The notes below the pieces were generated by a model. It searched no databases. It was given only the letters and a program-made list of their open reading frames with translations, and was not told the origin of the DNA. Of a stretch of 64,000 nt of DNA, positions 29,265 to 39,865 are shown one piece after another (position 1 is the first letter of the stretch; each line of letters starts with the position of its first letter). Origin of the DNA: a bacterium (GTDB lineage Bacteria; Verrucomicrobiota; Verrucomicrobiia; Verrucomicrobiales; Akkermansiaceae); NCBI GenBank assembly GCA_018222765.1, contig JAAEZT010000001.1:19452-83451 (forward strand), read 5' to 3'. The translations under genes and the position numbers were made by a program.

Positions 29265-29524
29265 GCCCTCACTCTTGCGAAGCCCCTGCGATCTGTCCAA
29301 GAAAAACCCTACTGTCAAAACTCCGCCCCCACCATCTCCTCGTCAAGTTCCTCCCAATCGCCCACTAATTCCTTCAAGATCTCCCGCGAGACCTCTTCGG
29401 CATCTCCTTCCCGGCCGCGGCACAGGTCGTCGCAAAACATTCCATGCTGTGGCGCGCAATCATTCATACTTGGGCGCTTCAGGACTAGACAAAGCGCGAT
29501 TACACTTGAATATAGTCTGCAGAA

Positions 29525-32500
29525 ATGGCCCGCGGATCTCAAAAATTTGCCTCTCTCTTCTTCACTCTCCTACCCGTCTCATCAGGAGCCGAGGAGCGCA
29601 TTGATTTCAACGACCAGATCCGCCCCCTTCTCTCTGACCGTTGCTTTGTTTGCCACGGCTTTGATGCCAACACCCGCGAGGCCGATCTTCGCCTCGACAC
29701 GCCAGAGGGCGCTTTCACCGAAGACAAACACGGTATCGCGCCCATCGTTCCGGGTGACCCGTTGGACTCCGAGGTCTGGCTGCGCATTATTTCGGATGAC
29801 CCCGATGAGGTCATGCCGCCGCCCGACTCACTCCGTCAGCTCTCCGACGCCGACAAAGCCCTGATCAAACGCTGGATCGAACAAGGCGCCGAATACGAAC
29901 CGCACTGGACTTTCGTCAAAGTCGAGAAACCCAAAACCGAACTCGCCAACGGTCATCCCCTCGACCAGCTCGTTTCCGAAAAGCTCAAACAGGAAGAACT
30001 CGAACTCTCTCGCCCTGCCGATCCCCGGACTCTGGTGCGACGCCTTTCCTTCGACCTCCGCGGGCTTCCGCCGACGCCCGAAGAAGTCGAAAAATTCGCC
30101 GGCAACCCCAACGATGAATCCTGGCGCGCTCTGGTCGAACATTACCTCGCCGACCCCGCCTTCGGTGAACGCATGGCCTGGCCCTGGCTCGAAGCGGCGC
30201 GCTACGCCGACTCCAATGGCTTCCAGGGCGACCGCGAACGCACGATGTGGCCTTGGCGCGACTGGGTGATCGAAGCCTTCAACAAGAACCTTCCCTACGA
30301 TGACTTCACCGTCTGGCAAATCGCCGGCGATCTTCTTCCAAACGCCACCTTCGAACAAAAACTCGCCACCGGCTTTCTCCGCAATCACGCCATCAATGGT
30401 GAGGGCGGCAGCATCCCGGAAGAAAACCGCGTCAACTACGTCTTCGACATGGCCGAGACTGTCGGCACCGTATGGATGGGCCTGACATTCAACTGCTGCC
30501 GCTGCCACGATCACAAATACGACCCGCTCTCCCAAAAAGAATACTATGGCCTCAACGCCTTCTTTAACCAGACACCTGTCGACGGCGGTGGTGGTGATCC
30601 ACAGACCAAACCCGTTCTCCCCGTCGCTTCCGGCGCACAGAAGGCGGAGGAAGCAAAACTCGCCAATCAACTCGAAGACATTCGCACGCAACTTTCCGGA
30701 ACTAAAAAACAAGCCCTCGGAGATCAGAAAAAATGGGAAAGCACCCAACTCGCCACTCACAAATCCCCGTGGTCCATCCTCCCCGTTAAATCCGCGAAGT
30801 CAGCCAAGGGCCAAAAAATCTCCACTCTCGAAAATGGCACTCTCCTCGCCACTGGAGCCAATCCCCCCAACGACGACTACACCATCGAACTCACGCTCAA
30901 CGAAGCTCCCCTCACCGGCATTCTCCTCAAAGCCCTTCGCCATCCCGGCATGACCAAGGAAGGCATCGCCCGATCCAATAGCGGAAACTTCGTCCTGACC
31001 GAATTCAATCTCGCACTCCGTTCCACCGATGGGGCAAGCAAACCCGTCAAGATTAAGAAAGCCCAGGCCACTTTCGAACAAGGAAGCTTAAAGATTGCCG
31101 GAGTCCTCGATAAAAACCCCGCCAGCGGCTGGGCGATCCTAAATAACAACGTCATCCCCACCGACCACGCCGCCGTCTTCGAATTCGAGCACACCCTCCA
31201 ACCCGCACCCGGCGACACCCTCGTCGCTACTCTCAAACACGAATCAAAACACGCAAGCCACAATCTCGGGCATTTCAGTATCGAGGGAACAAACCAAACC
31301 GCTCCAACTCTCCCCAAAGATCAAAGTCTTATCAACGCCCTGAGAACGCCTTCCGAACGCCGCACCAAAGCCCAACATCAACTCGTCAACAATAGCTACG
31401 GAAACGGCAATCCCCAATTCGCCGAATTGCAAAAGAAGGAAGCCGCCGCAAAGAAGAAACTCGACGACTTTCGCAACCGACTTCCCAAGGTCATGATCAT
31501 GGAAGACCAACCCGGGAAACGAAAAACCTACATCCTCGCCATCGGTTCCTACGAGCAACGCGGCGAAGAAGTGGAAGCCCACACGCCCGCCGTGCTCCCA
31601 CAGCTCAAGACTGAAAAAACTCCCAACCGCCTTGACTTGGCCAAGTGGCTTGTCTCTCCCGATCACCCGCTCACTTCGCGCGTCGCTGTCAATCGACTCT
31701 GGCAGGAACTCTTCGGCATCGGCCTCGTCAAGAGCCCGGAGGACTTCGGCGTGCAAAGCGAGATCCCCGTGCACCCCAAACTCCTCGACTGGCTCGCTGC
31801 CGACTTCATAGAGCACAACTGGGACTACAAGCACCTCGTCCGCACCATCGTCACCAGCCGTACATATCGACAATCGGCCCACGTCTCATCGCTCCAACTC
31901 GAACGCGATCCCGACAACCGCCTCCTCGCCCGTGGCCCTCGTCTTCGTCTTCCGTCCTGGATGATTCGCGACCAAGCCCTCGCCGCCAGTGGCAATCTCG
32001 TCAGCACCATCGGCGGCTCCCCCGTCAAACCCTGGCAGCCACCCGGGCTCTGGTCCGAGGTCACCTTCGGCAAAAAGAAATACGCACCCGACTCCGGAGA
32101 AAAACTCCGCCGCCGCAGCCTTTACACCTTCTGGCGGCGTATCAGCGCGCCACCCATGTTCTTCGACACCGCAAAGCGCGAAATGTGTGAAGTCGGCACC
32201 ACCCTCACCAACAGCCCACTCCACGCACTCGCCATTCTCAACGATCCTCACTATGCTGAAGCCGCCCGCGCATTGGTGAACCGAGCCACCAAGGAATCGT
32301 CCACGGACCCCAAAGCAATTCTCGCGCGGGCCTTCAAGGTTCTCCTCTCGCGATCACCGCATCCCGAGGAACTCGGCATTCTTGTGCAGAACTACGAGCG
32401 GGCCCTTCCGCTCATTACCGAAGAAGAAGCGAATGCCTTCCTTGCCATCGGAGAAACACCCGCGCATTCCGATCTTCCGCCCATCACGCAAGCCGCGCTC

Positions 32501-32554
32501 ACGTCCGTTTGCCTTTCCCTTTTCAATACCGACGAATCCCTGACTAAAGAATAA
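29525..32554 (+). CDS. PSD1 / DUF1549-DUF1553 cytochrome c protein
   Basis: CFVCHGFDANTREADLRLD; RMAWPWLEAARYADSNGFQGDRER; CCRCHDHKYDPLS; SPDHPLTSRVAVNRLWQELFGIGLV; LYTFWRRISAPPMFFDTAKRE. Confidence 0.95.
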   Translation: MARGSQKFASLFFTLLPVSSGAEERIDFNDQIRPLLSDRCFVCHGFDANTREADLRLDTPEGAFTEDKHGIAPIVPGDPLDSEVWLRIISDDPDEVMPPPDSLRQLSDADKALIKRWIEQGAEYEPHWTFVKVEKPKTELANGHPLDQLVSEKLKQEELELSRPADPRTLVRRLSFDLRGLPPTPEEVEKFAGNPNDESWRALVEHYLADPAFGERMAWPWLEAARYADSNGFQGDRERTMWPWRDWVIEAFNKNLPYDDFTVWQIAGDLLPNATFEQKLATGFLRNHAINGEGGSIPEENRVNYVFDMAETVGTVWMGLTFNCCRCHDHKYDPLSQKEYYGLNAFFNQTPVDGGGGDPQTKPVLPVASGAQKAEEAKLANQLEDIRTQLSGTKKQALGDQKKWESTQLATHKSPWSILPVKSAKSAKGQKISTLENGTLLATGANPPNDDYTIELTLNEAPLTGILLKALRHPGMTKEGIARSNSGNFVLTEFNLALRSTDGASKPVKIKKAQATFEQGSLKIAGVLDKNPASGWAILNNNVIPTDHAAVFEFEHTLQPAPGDTLVATLKHESKHASHNLGHFSIEGTNQTAPTLPKDQSLINALRTPSERRTKAQHQLVNNSYGNGNPQFAELQKKEAAAKKKLDDFRNRLPKVMIMEDQPGKRKTYILAIGSYEQRGEEVEAHTPAVLPQLKTEKTPNRLDLAKWLVSPDHPLTSRVAVNRLWQELFGIGLVKSPEDFGVQSEIPVHPKLLDWLAADFIEHNWDYKHLVRTIVTSRTYRQSAHVSSLQLERDPDNRLLARGPRLRLPSWMIRDQALAASGNLVSTIGGSPVKPWQPPGLWSEVTFGKKKYAPDSGEKLRRRSLYTFWRRISAPPMFFDTAKREMCEVGTTLTNSPLHALAILNDPHYAEAARALVNRATKESSTDPKAILARAFKVLLSRSPHPEELGILVQNYERALPLITEEEANAFLAIGETPAHSDLPPITQAALTSVCLSLFNTDESLTKE

Positions 32555-34003
32555 ATGGACCCGCTTCTCGAACGTCAATACCACGTCAACCGACGCCAGT
32601 TCTTTAGCAAAAGTTCCACCGGCATCGGTGTTGCCGCGCTTGCTTCTTTGCTCGGTCAGGAATCGAAGGCCGATGACGCCAAACTGCCCGCCGCCATCAA
32701 ACGAGTCGCGCCAAAAGCCAAACGCGTCATCCTTCTTTTCCAAAACGGCGGTCCGACCCACCTCGAGCTTTTCGACTACAAGCCGGAACTCAAAAAACGC
32801 CACGGACAGTCCGTCCCGGCCAGTTACATGGAAGGCAAACGTTTCAGCACGATGTCTGCCGCCGCCGACAAACGAAAGCTCCTCTCGCCCATCGAGCCCT
32901 ACAAGCAATATGGCAAAAGCGGCGCCTGGGTCAGCGACCTCATGCCTTACACCGGGAAGATCGCCGACGACATATGCTTCATCAAGAGCATGTACACCGA
33001 GCAGGTAAATCACGCTCCCGCCATTAACTTTTTCCTCAGCGGCAATCAACTCGCCGGACGCCCTACCGCCGGTGCCTGGCTAAGTTACGGTTTGGGAAGC
33101 ATGAACGAAAACCTCCCCACCTTTGCCGTGATGACTTCCATCAGCAAAGGCACGACGTGTGGACAAATCTTTTACGACTCCTACTGGAGCTCCGGTTTTC
33201 TTCCTAGTCGTCACCAGGGCGTCAAATTCCGTGCCGGTGAAAGCCCCGTTCTCTACATCAACAATCCCAAGGGGATGAATTCAAAGCTCCGTCGTAACAT
33301 GCTCGACGGCATTGCCCAACTCAACGAACGCAAACTCGCCGAAGTCGGCGACCCCGAAATCTCCACGCGCATCGCGCAATACGAGATGGCTTACCGTATG
33401 CAAACCAGCGTGCCCGAGCTCGCCGACATTTCCGGAGAAAGCAAAGCCACGCTCGAACAGTATGGCCCCAGCGTCAACGAGCCCGGCACCTTTGCCCGCA
33501 ACTGTCTCCTCGCGCGCCGTCTCGTCGAACGCGGAACACGCTTTGTCCAACTCATGCATGCCGGATGGGACCAACATCGTTCGCTCACCACCGAGCTCTA
33601 CAACCAATGTCGTGACACCGACCAACCCTCCGCCGCTTTGGTCAGTGATCTTAAATCCCGTGGCCTCCTCGAAGACACCCTCGTCATTTGGGCCGGCGAA
33701 TTCGGACGCACGCCCTTCATCCAGGGTTCCTTTGACAATCGTCCCAAGTGGGGCCGGGATCACCATCCCCACGCCTACACCATCTGGATGGCCGGCGGCG
33801 GCGTGAAGCCTGGTATCTCCCACGGAGCGAGTGATGACATCGGCTTCAATGCCGTGGAAGACAAAGTCCACGTCCACGACCTCCAAGCCACGATCCTTCA
33901 CCTCCTTGGTATCGACCACGAAAAGCTCACCTTCAAATTCCAGGGCCGCCACTATCGTCTCACCGACGTCCACGGCCATGTAGTGAAGCCCATTCTGGCC
34001 TGA
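32555..34003 (+). CDS. DUF1501 domain-containing protein
   Basis: RRQFFSKSSTGIGVAALASLLG; LLFQNGGPTHLELFDYKP; WAGEFGRTPFIQGSFDNRPKWGRDHHPHAYT; ATG abuts the PSD1 stop. Confidence 0.95.
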   Translation: MDPLLERQYHVNRRQFFSKSSTGIGVAALASLLGQESKADDAKLPAAIKRVAPKAKRVILLFQNGGPTHLELFDYKPELKKRHGQSVPASYMEGKRFSTMSAAADKRKLLSPIEPYKQYGKSGAWVSDLMPYTGKIADDICFIKSMYTEQVNHAPAINFFLSGNQLAGRPTAGAWLSYGLGSMNENLPTFAVMTSISKGTTCGQIFYDSYWSSGFLPSRHQGVKFRAGESPVLYINNPKGMNSKLRRNMLDGIAQLNERKLAEVGDPEISTRIAQYEMAYRMQTSVPELADISGESKATLEQYGPSVNEPGTFARNCLLARRLVERGTRFVQLMHAGWDQHRSLTTELYNQCRDTDQPSAALVSDLKSRGLLEDTLVIWAGEFGRTPFIQGSFDNRPKWGRDHHPHAYTIWMAGGGVKPGISHGASDDIGFNAVEDKVHVHDLQATILHLLGIDHEKLTFKFQGRHYRLTDVHGHVVKPILA

Positions 34004-34034
34004 CAACTCCCCGTAATCGCAACGTATAGGAAGG

Positions 34035-34742
34035 ATGTTACGCGCATTGCTCATCACGCTCCTTGGCAGTTCCCTCCTTTACTCCCAGGAAAAAAAACTC
34101 CCCAAGATTCTCCTCCTCGGAGATTCCATCTCCATCGGCTACACCCCCTTCGTGCAGCAGATGCTCAAGGAAGAAGCCAAAGTTGTTCGGCCAATGCAGA
34201 AGGACGGCAAGCGCCCCGAAAACTGCGCCTACTCCGCGAACGGCGTCACCCGGATCGAGGCCTGGCTCGGCGACACCAAGTGGGACGTCATTCACTTCAA
34301 CTTTGGCCTCCACGATCTCAAGTATATCGGCCAACCCCTTCCCAACTCCAAGATCGTCTCGCAAAAGGGCGAAGCCATTAAAAAGAACCCCGAAGCCCGT
34401 CAGCTTTCCTCGATCAGAGACTATCTCGTCAATCTCGAAAAGATCGTTACACGCCTCAAGAAAACCAAGGCCACCCTCATCTTCTGCACCACTACTCCCG
34501 TGCCCGAAGGAAGCCGTGGCCGTATTCCCGGCGACGAACAAAAATTCAACGCCGCCGCGGTCAAACTAATGAAGAAGCTGAACGTCGCCGTCAACGATCT
34601 CCACGGACATGCCTCACTCGACAAAGTCGCCAAGCACCAACGCAAGGCCGACGTCCACTACACCAAAGAAGGCTCCAAACTTCTGGCCGCAGGAGTCGTC
34701 AGCACCCTTCGAGCCTGTATGGAAAATTCAACCGTTAACTGA
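34035..34742 (+). CDS. SGNH/GDSL-type hydrolase, secreted
   Basis: PKILLLGDSISIGYTPFVQQML; DVIHFNFGLHDLKY; HYTKEGSKLLA. Confidence 0.85.
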   Translation: MLRALLITLLGSSLLYSQEKKLPKILLLGDSISIGYTPFVQQMLKEEAKVVRPMQKDGKRPENCAYSANGVTRIEAWLGDTKWDVIHFNFGLHDLKYIGQPLPNSKIVSQKGEAIKKNPEARQLSSIRDYLVNLEKIVTRLKKTKATLIFCTTTPVPEGSRGRIPGDEQKFNAAAVKLMKKLNVAVNDLHGHASLDKVAKHQRKADVHYTKEGSKLLAAGVVSTLRACMENSTVN

Positions 34743-34813
34743 AACTGTCATAAAATTTTTGAGACCAGAAACTCTATAGTTCCAATCTCCAAATATCTGA
34801 CCTACTCAATCCC

Positions 34814-36382
34814 ATGCTTCGTCTTCTACTACCAACTCTCTTGGTCGGCTCCGCCCTCGCCAAAGATAAGCCCAATATCCTCCTTCTCTTCGCCGACGAC
34901 CTCGGGCGCTACGCTTCGGCCTATGCCGACCCAGCCAATCCCTCCGCAAACGACATCGTCTCAACTCCCACCTTTGATCGAATCGCCAAAGAAGGCGTCC
35001 TTGCAACCAATGCCTTCGTCTCCGTCCCTTCGTGCTCGCCTTGCCGCGCTTCGTTAATTTCCGGCCGCCACTTTTTCCGGAACGGCTCCCACTCCCAACT
35101 CCACTCCCCCTGGAATGGTAACAAAGCCAATGACCCCTGGAACGGAGTGCGAGGATTTGCCCTCGGCTTGCAGGAAGCAGGATACCACATCGGTTGGTCT
35201 CATAAGATGCACATCTCGGCAGACCGCATGGGTGGTAAAAAGAGGAATTACAACAAAGCCGGCCGCAAGGTGAACAACTTCTCCCAAACCGTTTCCCAAG
35301 CCAAAGACATCGCGAAAGGAAAACAAGCACTTTACGACGAGTGCCGGCAGAACTTTAGAGCCTTCCTCGCCGACCGAAAAGGCGGCCAGCCTTTCTATTA
35401 TTCCTTCCACCCCACCAATCCACACCGTACCTGGACCCAAGGCTCGGGAAAAAAACTATGGGGACTCGATCCCGATAAACTTAAAGAAAAAATGCCTCCC
35501 TTCCTCCCCGACGTTCCCGTCGTTCGCGAAGACCTTGCCGACTACCTTGGCGAAGGAATGGCCTTTGACAAATGCTGCGAAATCATTCTCGAAGAGCTCA
35601 AAAAATCAGGAGAACTCGATAACACCCTTGTAGTCATTTCCGGTGACCACGGTGCGCCCGGATTCCCCCGGGGAAAAACCAACCTCTACGACTTCGGCTC
35701 TCGCGTTCTTTTCTCCGCCCGTTGGCCCGGCCACATCAAAGCCGGTCAGATAATCACCCGCCCGATCTCTCTCATCGATCTCGCCCCCACCTTCCTCGCC
35801 GCAGCCGGTCTCCCACCCGAAGCAGGAACCAACGGACAAAGTCTCCTCCCCGCCCTCAAGTCGGGAGATCTCAAAAAACTCCGCGGCTGGGCTCTTATCG
35901 GACGCGAAACACACGTCAATAGCGCCCGCCCCTTCGAGCTTCCCTATTCCAGCCGGGCCATCCGCACCTCCAACCATCTTTTCATCATCAACTTTACTCC
36001 CGACCGCGCACCGCAAGGAGTCCCTCTCTCTCTCGATTCCGACAATCCACCCAGCTGGGAAATCGTCGGGAAAAACACCCGGGTAACCTACGGTGATGTC
36101 GATGCCGGCCCGACCCGCACCTGGATGCTTCAGCACCGCAAAGACCCCACTTACAAATACCACTGGGATCTCGGCTTCGGCCCACGTCCTGCTCTCGAGC
36201 TTTACGACCTCAAAAAAGACCCGCACCAAGTCAACAACGTCGCCAACGAAAAAGCCTACGCCGAGGTCCAGAAAAAACTCCACGCCGACCTTATGGCCGA
36301 GCTTCTTGCCAACCACGACCCCCGCCTCAACGGAAATCAATTCGACTATCCCCCCTATTCCAAAAAGGGACTCCCAAAGTAA
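34814..36382 (+). CDS. Sulfatase (heparan N-sulfatase-like)
   Basis: PNILLLFADDLGRYASAY; formylglycine motif CSPCRASLISG; VVISGDHGAPGFPRGKTNLYD. Confidence 0.93.
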   Translation: MLRLLLPTLLVGSALAKDKPNILLLFADDLGRYASAYADPANPSANDIVSTPTFDRIAKEGVLATNAFVSVPSCSPCRASLISGRHFFRNGSHSQLHSPWNGNKANDPWNGVRGFALGLQEAGYHIGWSHKMHISADRMGGKKRNYNKAGRKVNNFSQTVSQAKDIAKGKQALYDECRQNFRAFLADRKGGQPFYYSFHPTNPHRTWTQGSGKKLWGLDPDKLKEKMPPFLPDVPVVREDLADYLGEGMAFDKCCEIILEELKKSGELDNTLVVISGDHGAPGFPRGKTNLYDFGSRVLFSARWPGHIKAGQIITRPISLIDLAPTFLAAAGLPPEAGTNGQSLLPALKSGDLKKLRGWALIGRETHVNSARPFELPYSSRAIRTSNHLFIINFTPDRAPQGVPLSLDSDNPPSWEIVGKNTRVTYGDVDAGPTRTWMLQHRKDPTYKYHWDLGFGPRPALELYDLKKDPHQVNNVANEKAYAEVQKKLHADLMAELLANHDPRLNGNQFDYPPYSKKGLPK

Positions 36383-36882
36383 CTTTTCTCCCCGTGATCA
36401 TCACTCAGAGAGTGCCATCCTACTTTTGGAGATTGGAACAGCTGTTTCGCATTGCTTGGCATGACCGCCGCTCCTCACAGTTCTCGAACAGTGCCGAGAC
36501 AGGGCACTCTTTCTGCGCACTTATAGTTCTGAGAGTCTGTCTGAGAGTTCCGTTATTCTGCTCATCTCTCCACATTCACTTTTTCCCGTCAGCAGGGACA
36601 GAAACTTTCAATCCAACAACACCGAAATTTTTCTACAACCGATGATATCTGGATGCCTTTTCCGCGGTCGCCAATTCTCCCCTTACCGGAATTTTCTTGC
36701 ATGATTATTGCGTGATTTTTACACAAACAAGATTTTGCAATACAAGACGATTGCGATGTTTCGTTGAAAACTGGCCAACCAGGCCGCATGGTTCCTCAGC
36801 AAACTCCACTAAGAATTCAGAGGAATATCCGATAACCCAGCCTCTTTCTGAGCGTTTTCTTACTACTACATTTCTCACTCAA

Positions 36883-39864
36883 ATGCGTTTCACGTCTCTT
36901 CTCTTCCTCGCGACCACTTTCGGTGCCATTGCGGCTCCGCTTTCTTACAATCGCGACATCCGCCCGATCCTCTCGGAAAATTGTTTTGCCTGTCACGGCC
37001 CCGACAAGGCCTCCCGCAAGGCCAAGCTCCGTTTAGACATTCGCGAGGCTGCCATTGAGAAGGAAGCCATCATCCCGGGCGACCTTAAGAAGTCCGACTT
37101 AATCTTCTACATCAATTCCGAGGACGAAGACGAGATCATGCCTCCGCCCGAGTCGCACAAAAAGCTTACTCAGGCGCAAAAAGACACGCTCGCGGAATGG
37201 ATCAAGCAAGGCGCTCCCTACGAAGCCCATTGGTCATTCATTCCGGCTGTCCGCCCCGATGTTCCCGCGTTCGGCGAAAAACACCCCATCGACAACTTTA
37301 TCAAAGCCGGCCTCAAAGGCAGCGGACACGAAATGTCCCAACCCGCCGACAAGGCAACGATCGATCGCCGGATTTCCTTCGACCTTACCGGGCTCCCTCT
37401 TCACCTCACCGGCACTTCCGATCCCGACAAGCTCCTCGCTTCGCCTCACTTCGGCGAGCGCATGGCCGTCTTCTGGCTCGACCTCGCCCGCTATGCCGAC
37501 ACCGCCGGCTACCACAGCGACAAAGTCCGCGACGTCACTCCTTACCGCGACTACGTCATCGATTCCTTCAACAAAAACAAACCCTACGATCAATTTGTCA
37601 CCGAGCAACTCGCCGGAGATCTTTTTAAAAATCCTACCCAGGAAAATTACGTCGCTTCCGCCTTCAACCGTATCAACCAAGTCTCGGAAGAAGGTGGCAT
37701 CCAAGACAAGGAATACATCGCCAAGTATTACGCCGAACGCGTTCGCACCACCTCCGGCGCCTTCCTCGGAGCCACCATGGGCTGCGCGGAGTGCCACGAC
37801 CACAAGTTCGATCCCTTCACCGCAAAAGACTTCTATTCGATGCAGGCCTTCTTTTCCGACATCTACGAAAAAGGCGCGTATACCGGCAATGGCTCTTACA
37901 ACAAAGGAGCCGACATTAAAAACTACCCAGGTTTCAAGCTCGGCAAATTCGGACCTACTTTAAACGTCCCGTCTCCAGAGCAGGAAAAAGCGCTCGTTAA
38001 AATTCAGGAAGAAAAACGCGCGCTTGAAGCCACGACCAAGAAAGACAGCCCCAAGCTTCTCTCCGCATATAACAAATGGAGTAATGAACTCCTTGGAAAA
38101 ATCGGCTCTAGCAAACCACAGGACGTCGTCATTCTCGAGGACGCCGAACTCCCTCTTGGGGGAGCCAAAACCGTCACCAACAATGTCTATTCCGGCTCCC
38201 TCGCCCGAATTCAAACAAGCCGCGAGCTGACCCAACACATCGTTGATGCCAACAAGAAGCCCGTCACTTTGACCGAAGGCGACATCCTATACACCTGGGT
38301 CTGGCTCGATCCCAAAAACCCACCCAAGCAACTCATGCTGCAATTCCATGGCAAGAACTGGGATCACCGCGCCTGGTGGGGCGAAGATCTCATTCCATAC
38401 GGAAAGGGCAGCAAGAAGGCTGATCACTACAGGGTCGGAAACCTTCCCGCCACCGGAAAATGGGTCCGCCTTGAAGTCCCCGCGAAAAGCGTCGGCCTCC
38501 CCGCTGGCTCCAAAGTCACCCAACTCGCCTACACGCAATTCGGCGGCTCCGTTCTTTGGGATCAAGCCGGTCGTCATACAAACGACTCAAATGCCGTCCT
38601 CGCCGGTCTCTCCGAAAAATCCCGGAAAGCTCTCCTCAACCTCAAGAAGGGCAAGCCCACAGACCAAGATCGCAAGGAACTCCTGACTCACTATCGCACC
38701 ATCGCTCCATCATTGGCGCCCGCCCGCAAGAAGATCGCCGAGCTCACCAAGCAGGAAGAGCACCTTAAAACCAACACACGTTCCACTCTCGTCACCCTCT
38801 CCACGGTTCCGCGCACGATCAAACTCCTCCCACGAGGCGACTGGACCGACGACTCCGGCGAAGTCCTCCTCCCGGCCGCTCCGGAGTTTCTATCCTCCGA
38901 AGGGCAACCCTCCAAAGAACGCCTCACTCGTCTCGATCTCGCCAAGTGGATCACCGCCAAGGAAAACCCACTGACCGCGCGTGCTTTCACCAACCGCGTC
39001 TGGGCGCTCTTCTTCGGCACCGGACTTTCACGTGACCTCCAGGACCTCGGCAACCAGGGACAATGGCCCACTCACCCCGAATTGCTCGACTGGCTCTCGG
39101 TCGAATTTGTCGAGTCCGGCTGGGACGTAAAACACCTCGTCAAACTTATCATTACCTCGAAAGCCTACCGCCAATCTTCCAACGCCTCGCCCCAGCTCAT
39201 GGAAGAGGATCCCTACAACAATCTCTACGCCCGCCAAAACCCGCGCCGTCTTCCCGCCGAGTTCATTCGCGACAATGCCCTCGCCGTTTCCGGCTTGCTG
39301 AACCCGCAGCTCGGAGGAGCCAGCGCCCGGCCATATCAACCTGCCGGATACTACGCGCAGCTCAACTTCCCGAAGCGGAAATATCAGCAGCACAACGACG
39401 AAAACCAATACCGTCGCGGCCTCTACATGCACTGGCAGCGCTCCTTCCTCCACCCCATGCTCGCCGCTTTTGATGCGCCCGCCCGGGAGGAATGCACCGC
39501 CGCCCGCGAAAGCAGTAACACCCCGCTCCAAGCTCTCAACCAACTCAACGATCCAACCTTCGTCGAAGCGGCCCGCGTGCTCGCCACCGAGTTGATCGCG
39601 GAGGAAAAAGCGATCAAGCCTCGCTTACAGCTTGCCTTCGAGCGACTCCTCAATCGACCGCCAAGTGGAGAAGAAGAGACGCTCCTCACCGAGCTCTTCA
39701 ACAAGCAACTCAAACGCTACAGGGCCGCACCCGATGACGCCAAAAAGCTCATCACCATCGGTCTCGCTCCGCTTCCCGACAAAGTAGACCCCATCGATCT
39801 TGCCGCGACCACAACGGTGACCCGTGCCCTTCTCAATCTCCAGGAAACTATTACCCGCTACTAA
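36883..39864 (+). CDS. PSD1 / DUF1549-DUF1553 cytochrome c protein
   Basis: Signal peptide MRFTSLLFLATTFGAIA; CFACHGPDKASRKAKLRLD; MAVFWLDLARYADTAGYHSD; CAECHDHKFDPF; NPLTARAFTNRVWALFFGTGLS. ORF extends to 36697 but the signal peptide sets the start. Confidence 0.95.
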   Translation: MRFTSLLFLATTFGAIAAPLSYNRDIRPILSENCFACHGPDKASRKAKLRLDIREAAIEKEAIIPGDLKKSDLIFYINSEDEDEIMPPPESHKKLTQAQKDTLAEWIKQGAPYEAHWSFIPAVRPDVPAFGEKHPIDNFIKAGLKGSGHEMSQPADKATIDRRISFDLTGLPLHLTGTSDPDKLLASPHFGERMAVFWLDLARYADTAGYHSDKVRDVTPYRDYVIDSFNKNKPYDQFVTEQLAGDLFKNPTQENYVASAFNRINQVSEEGGIQDKEYIAKYYAERVRTTSGAFLGATMGCAECHDHKFDPFTAKDFYSMQAFFSDIYEKGAYTGNGSYNKGADIKNYPGFKLGKFGPTLNVPSPEQEKALVKIQEEKRALEATTKKDSPKLLSAYNKWSNELLGKIGSSKPQDVVILEDAELPLGGAKTVTNNVYSGSLARIQTSRELTQHIVDANKKPVTLTEGDILYTWVWLDPKNPPKQLMLQFHGKNWDHRAWWGEDLIPYGKGSKKADHYRVGNLPATGKWVRLEVPAKSVGLPAGSKVTQLAYTQFGGSVLWDQAGRHTNDSNAVLAGLSEKSRKALLNLKKGKPTDQDRKELLTHYRTIAPSLAPARKKIAELTKQEEHLKTNTRSTLVTLSTVPRTIKLLPRGDWTDDSGEVLLPAAPEFLSSEGQPSKERLTRLDLAKWITAKENPLTARAFTNRVWALFFGTGLSRDLQDLGNQGQWPTHPELLDWLSVEFVESGWDVKHLVKLIITSKAYRQSSNASPQLMEEDPYNNLYARQNPRRLPAEFIRDNALAVSGLLNPQLGGASARPYQPAGYYAQLNFPKRKYQQHNDENQYRRGLYMHWQRSFLHPMLAAFDAPAREECTAARESSNTPLQALNQLNDPTFVEAARVLATELIAEEKAIKPRLQLAFERLLNRPPSGEEETLLTELFNKQLKRYRAAPDDAKKLITIGLAPLPDKVDPIDLAATTTVTRALLNLQETITRY

Positions 39865-39865
39865 G

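Noticed and set aside
29828-30760. 310-aa minus-strand ORF
   Set aside because: Antisense to the PSD1 gene.
36394-36645. 83-aa ORF in the long intergenic gap
   Set aside because: Unusual composition and no start context; more likely non-coding.
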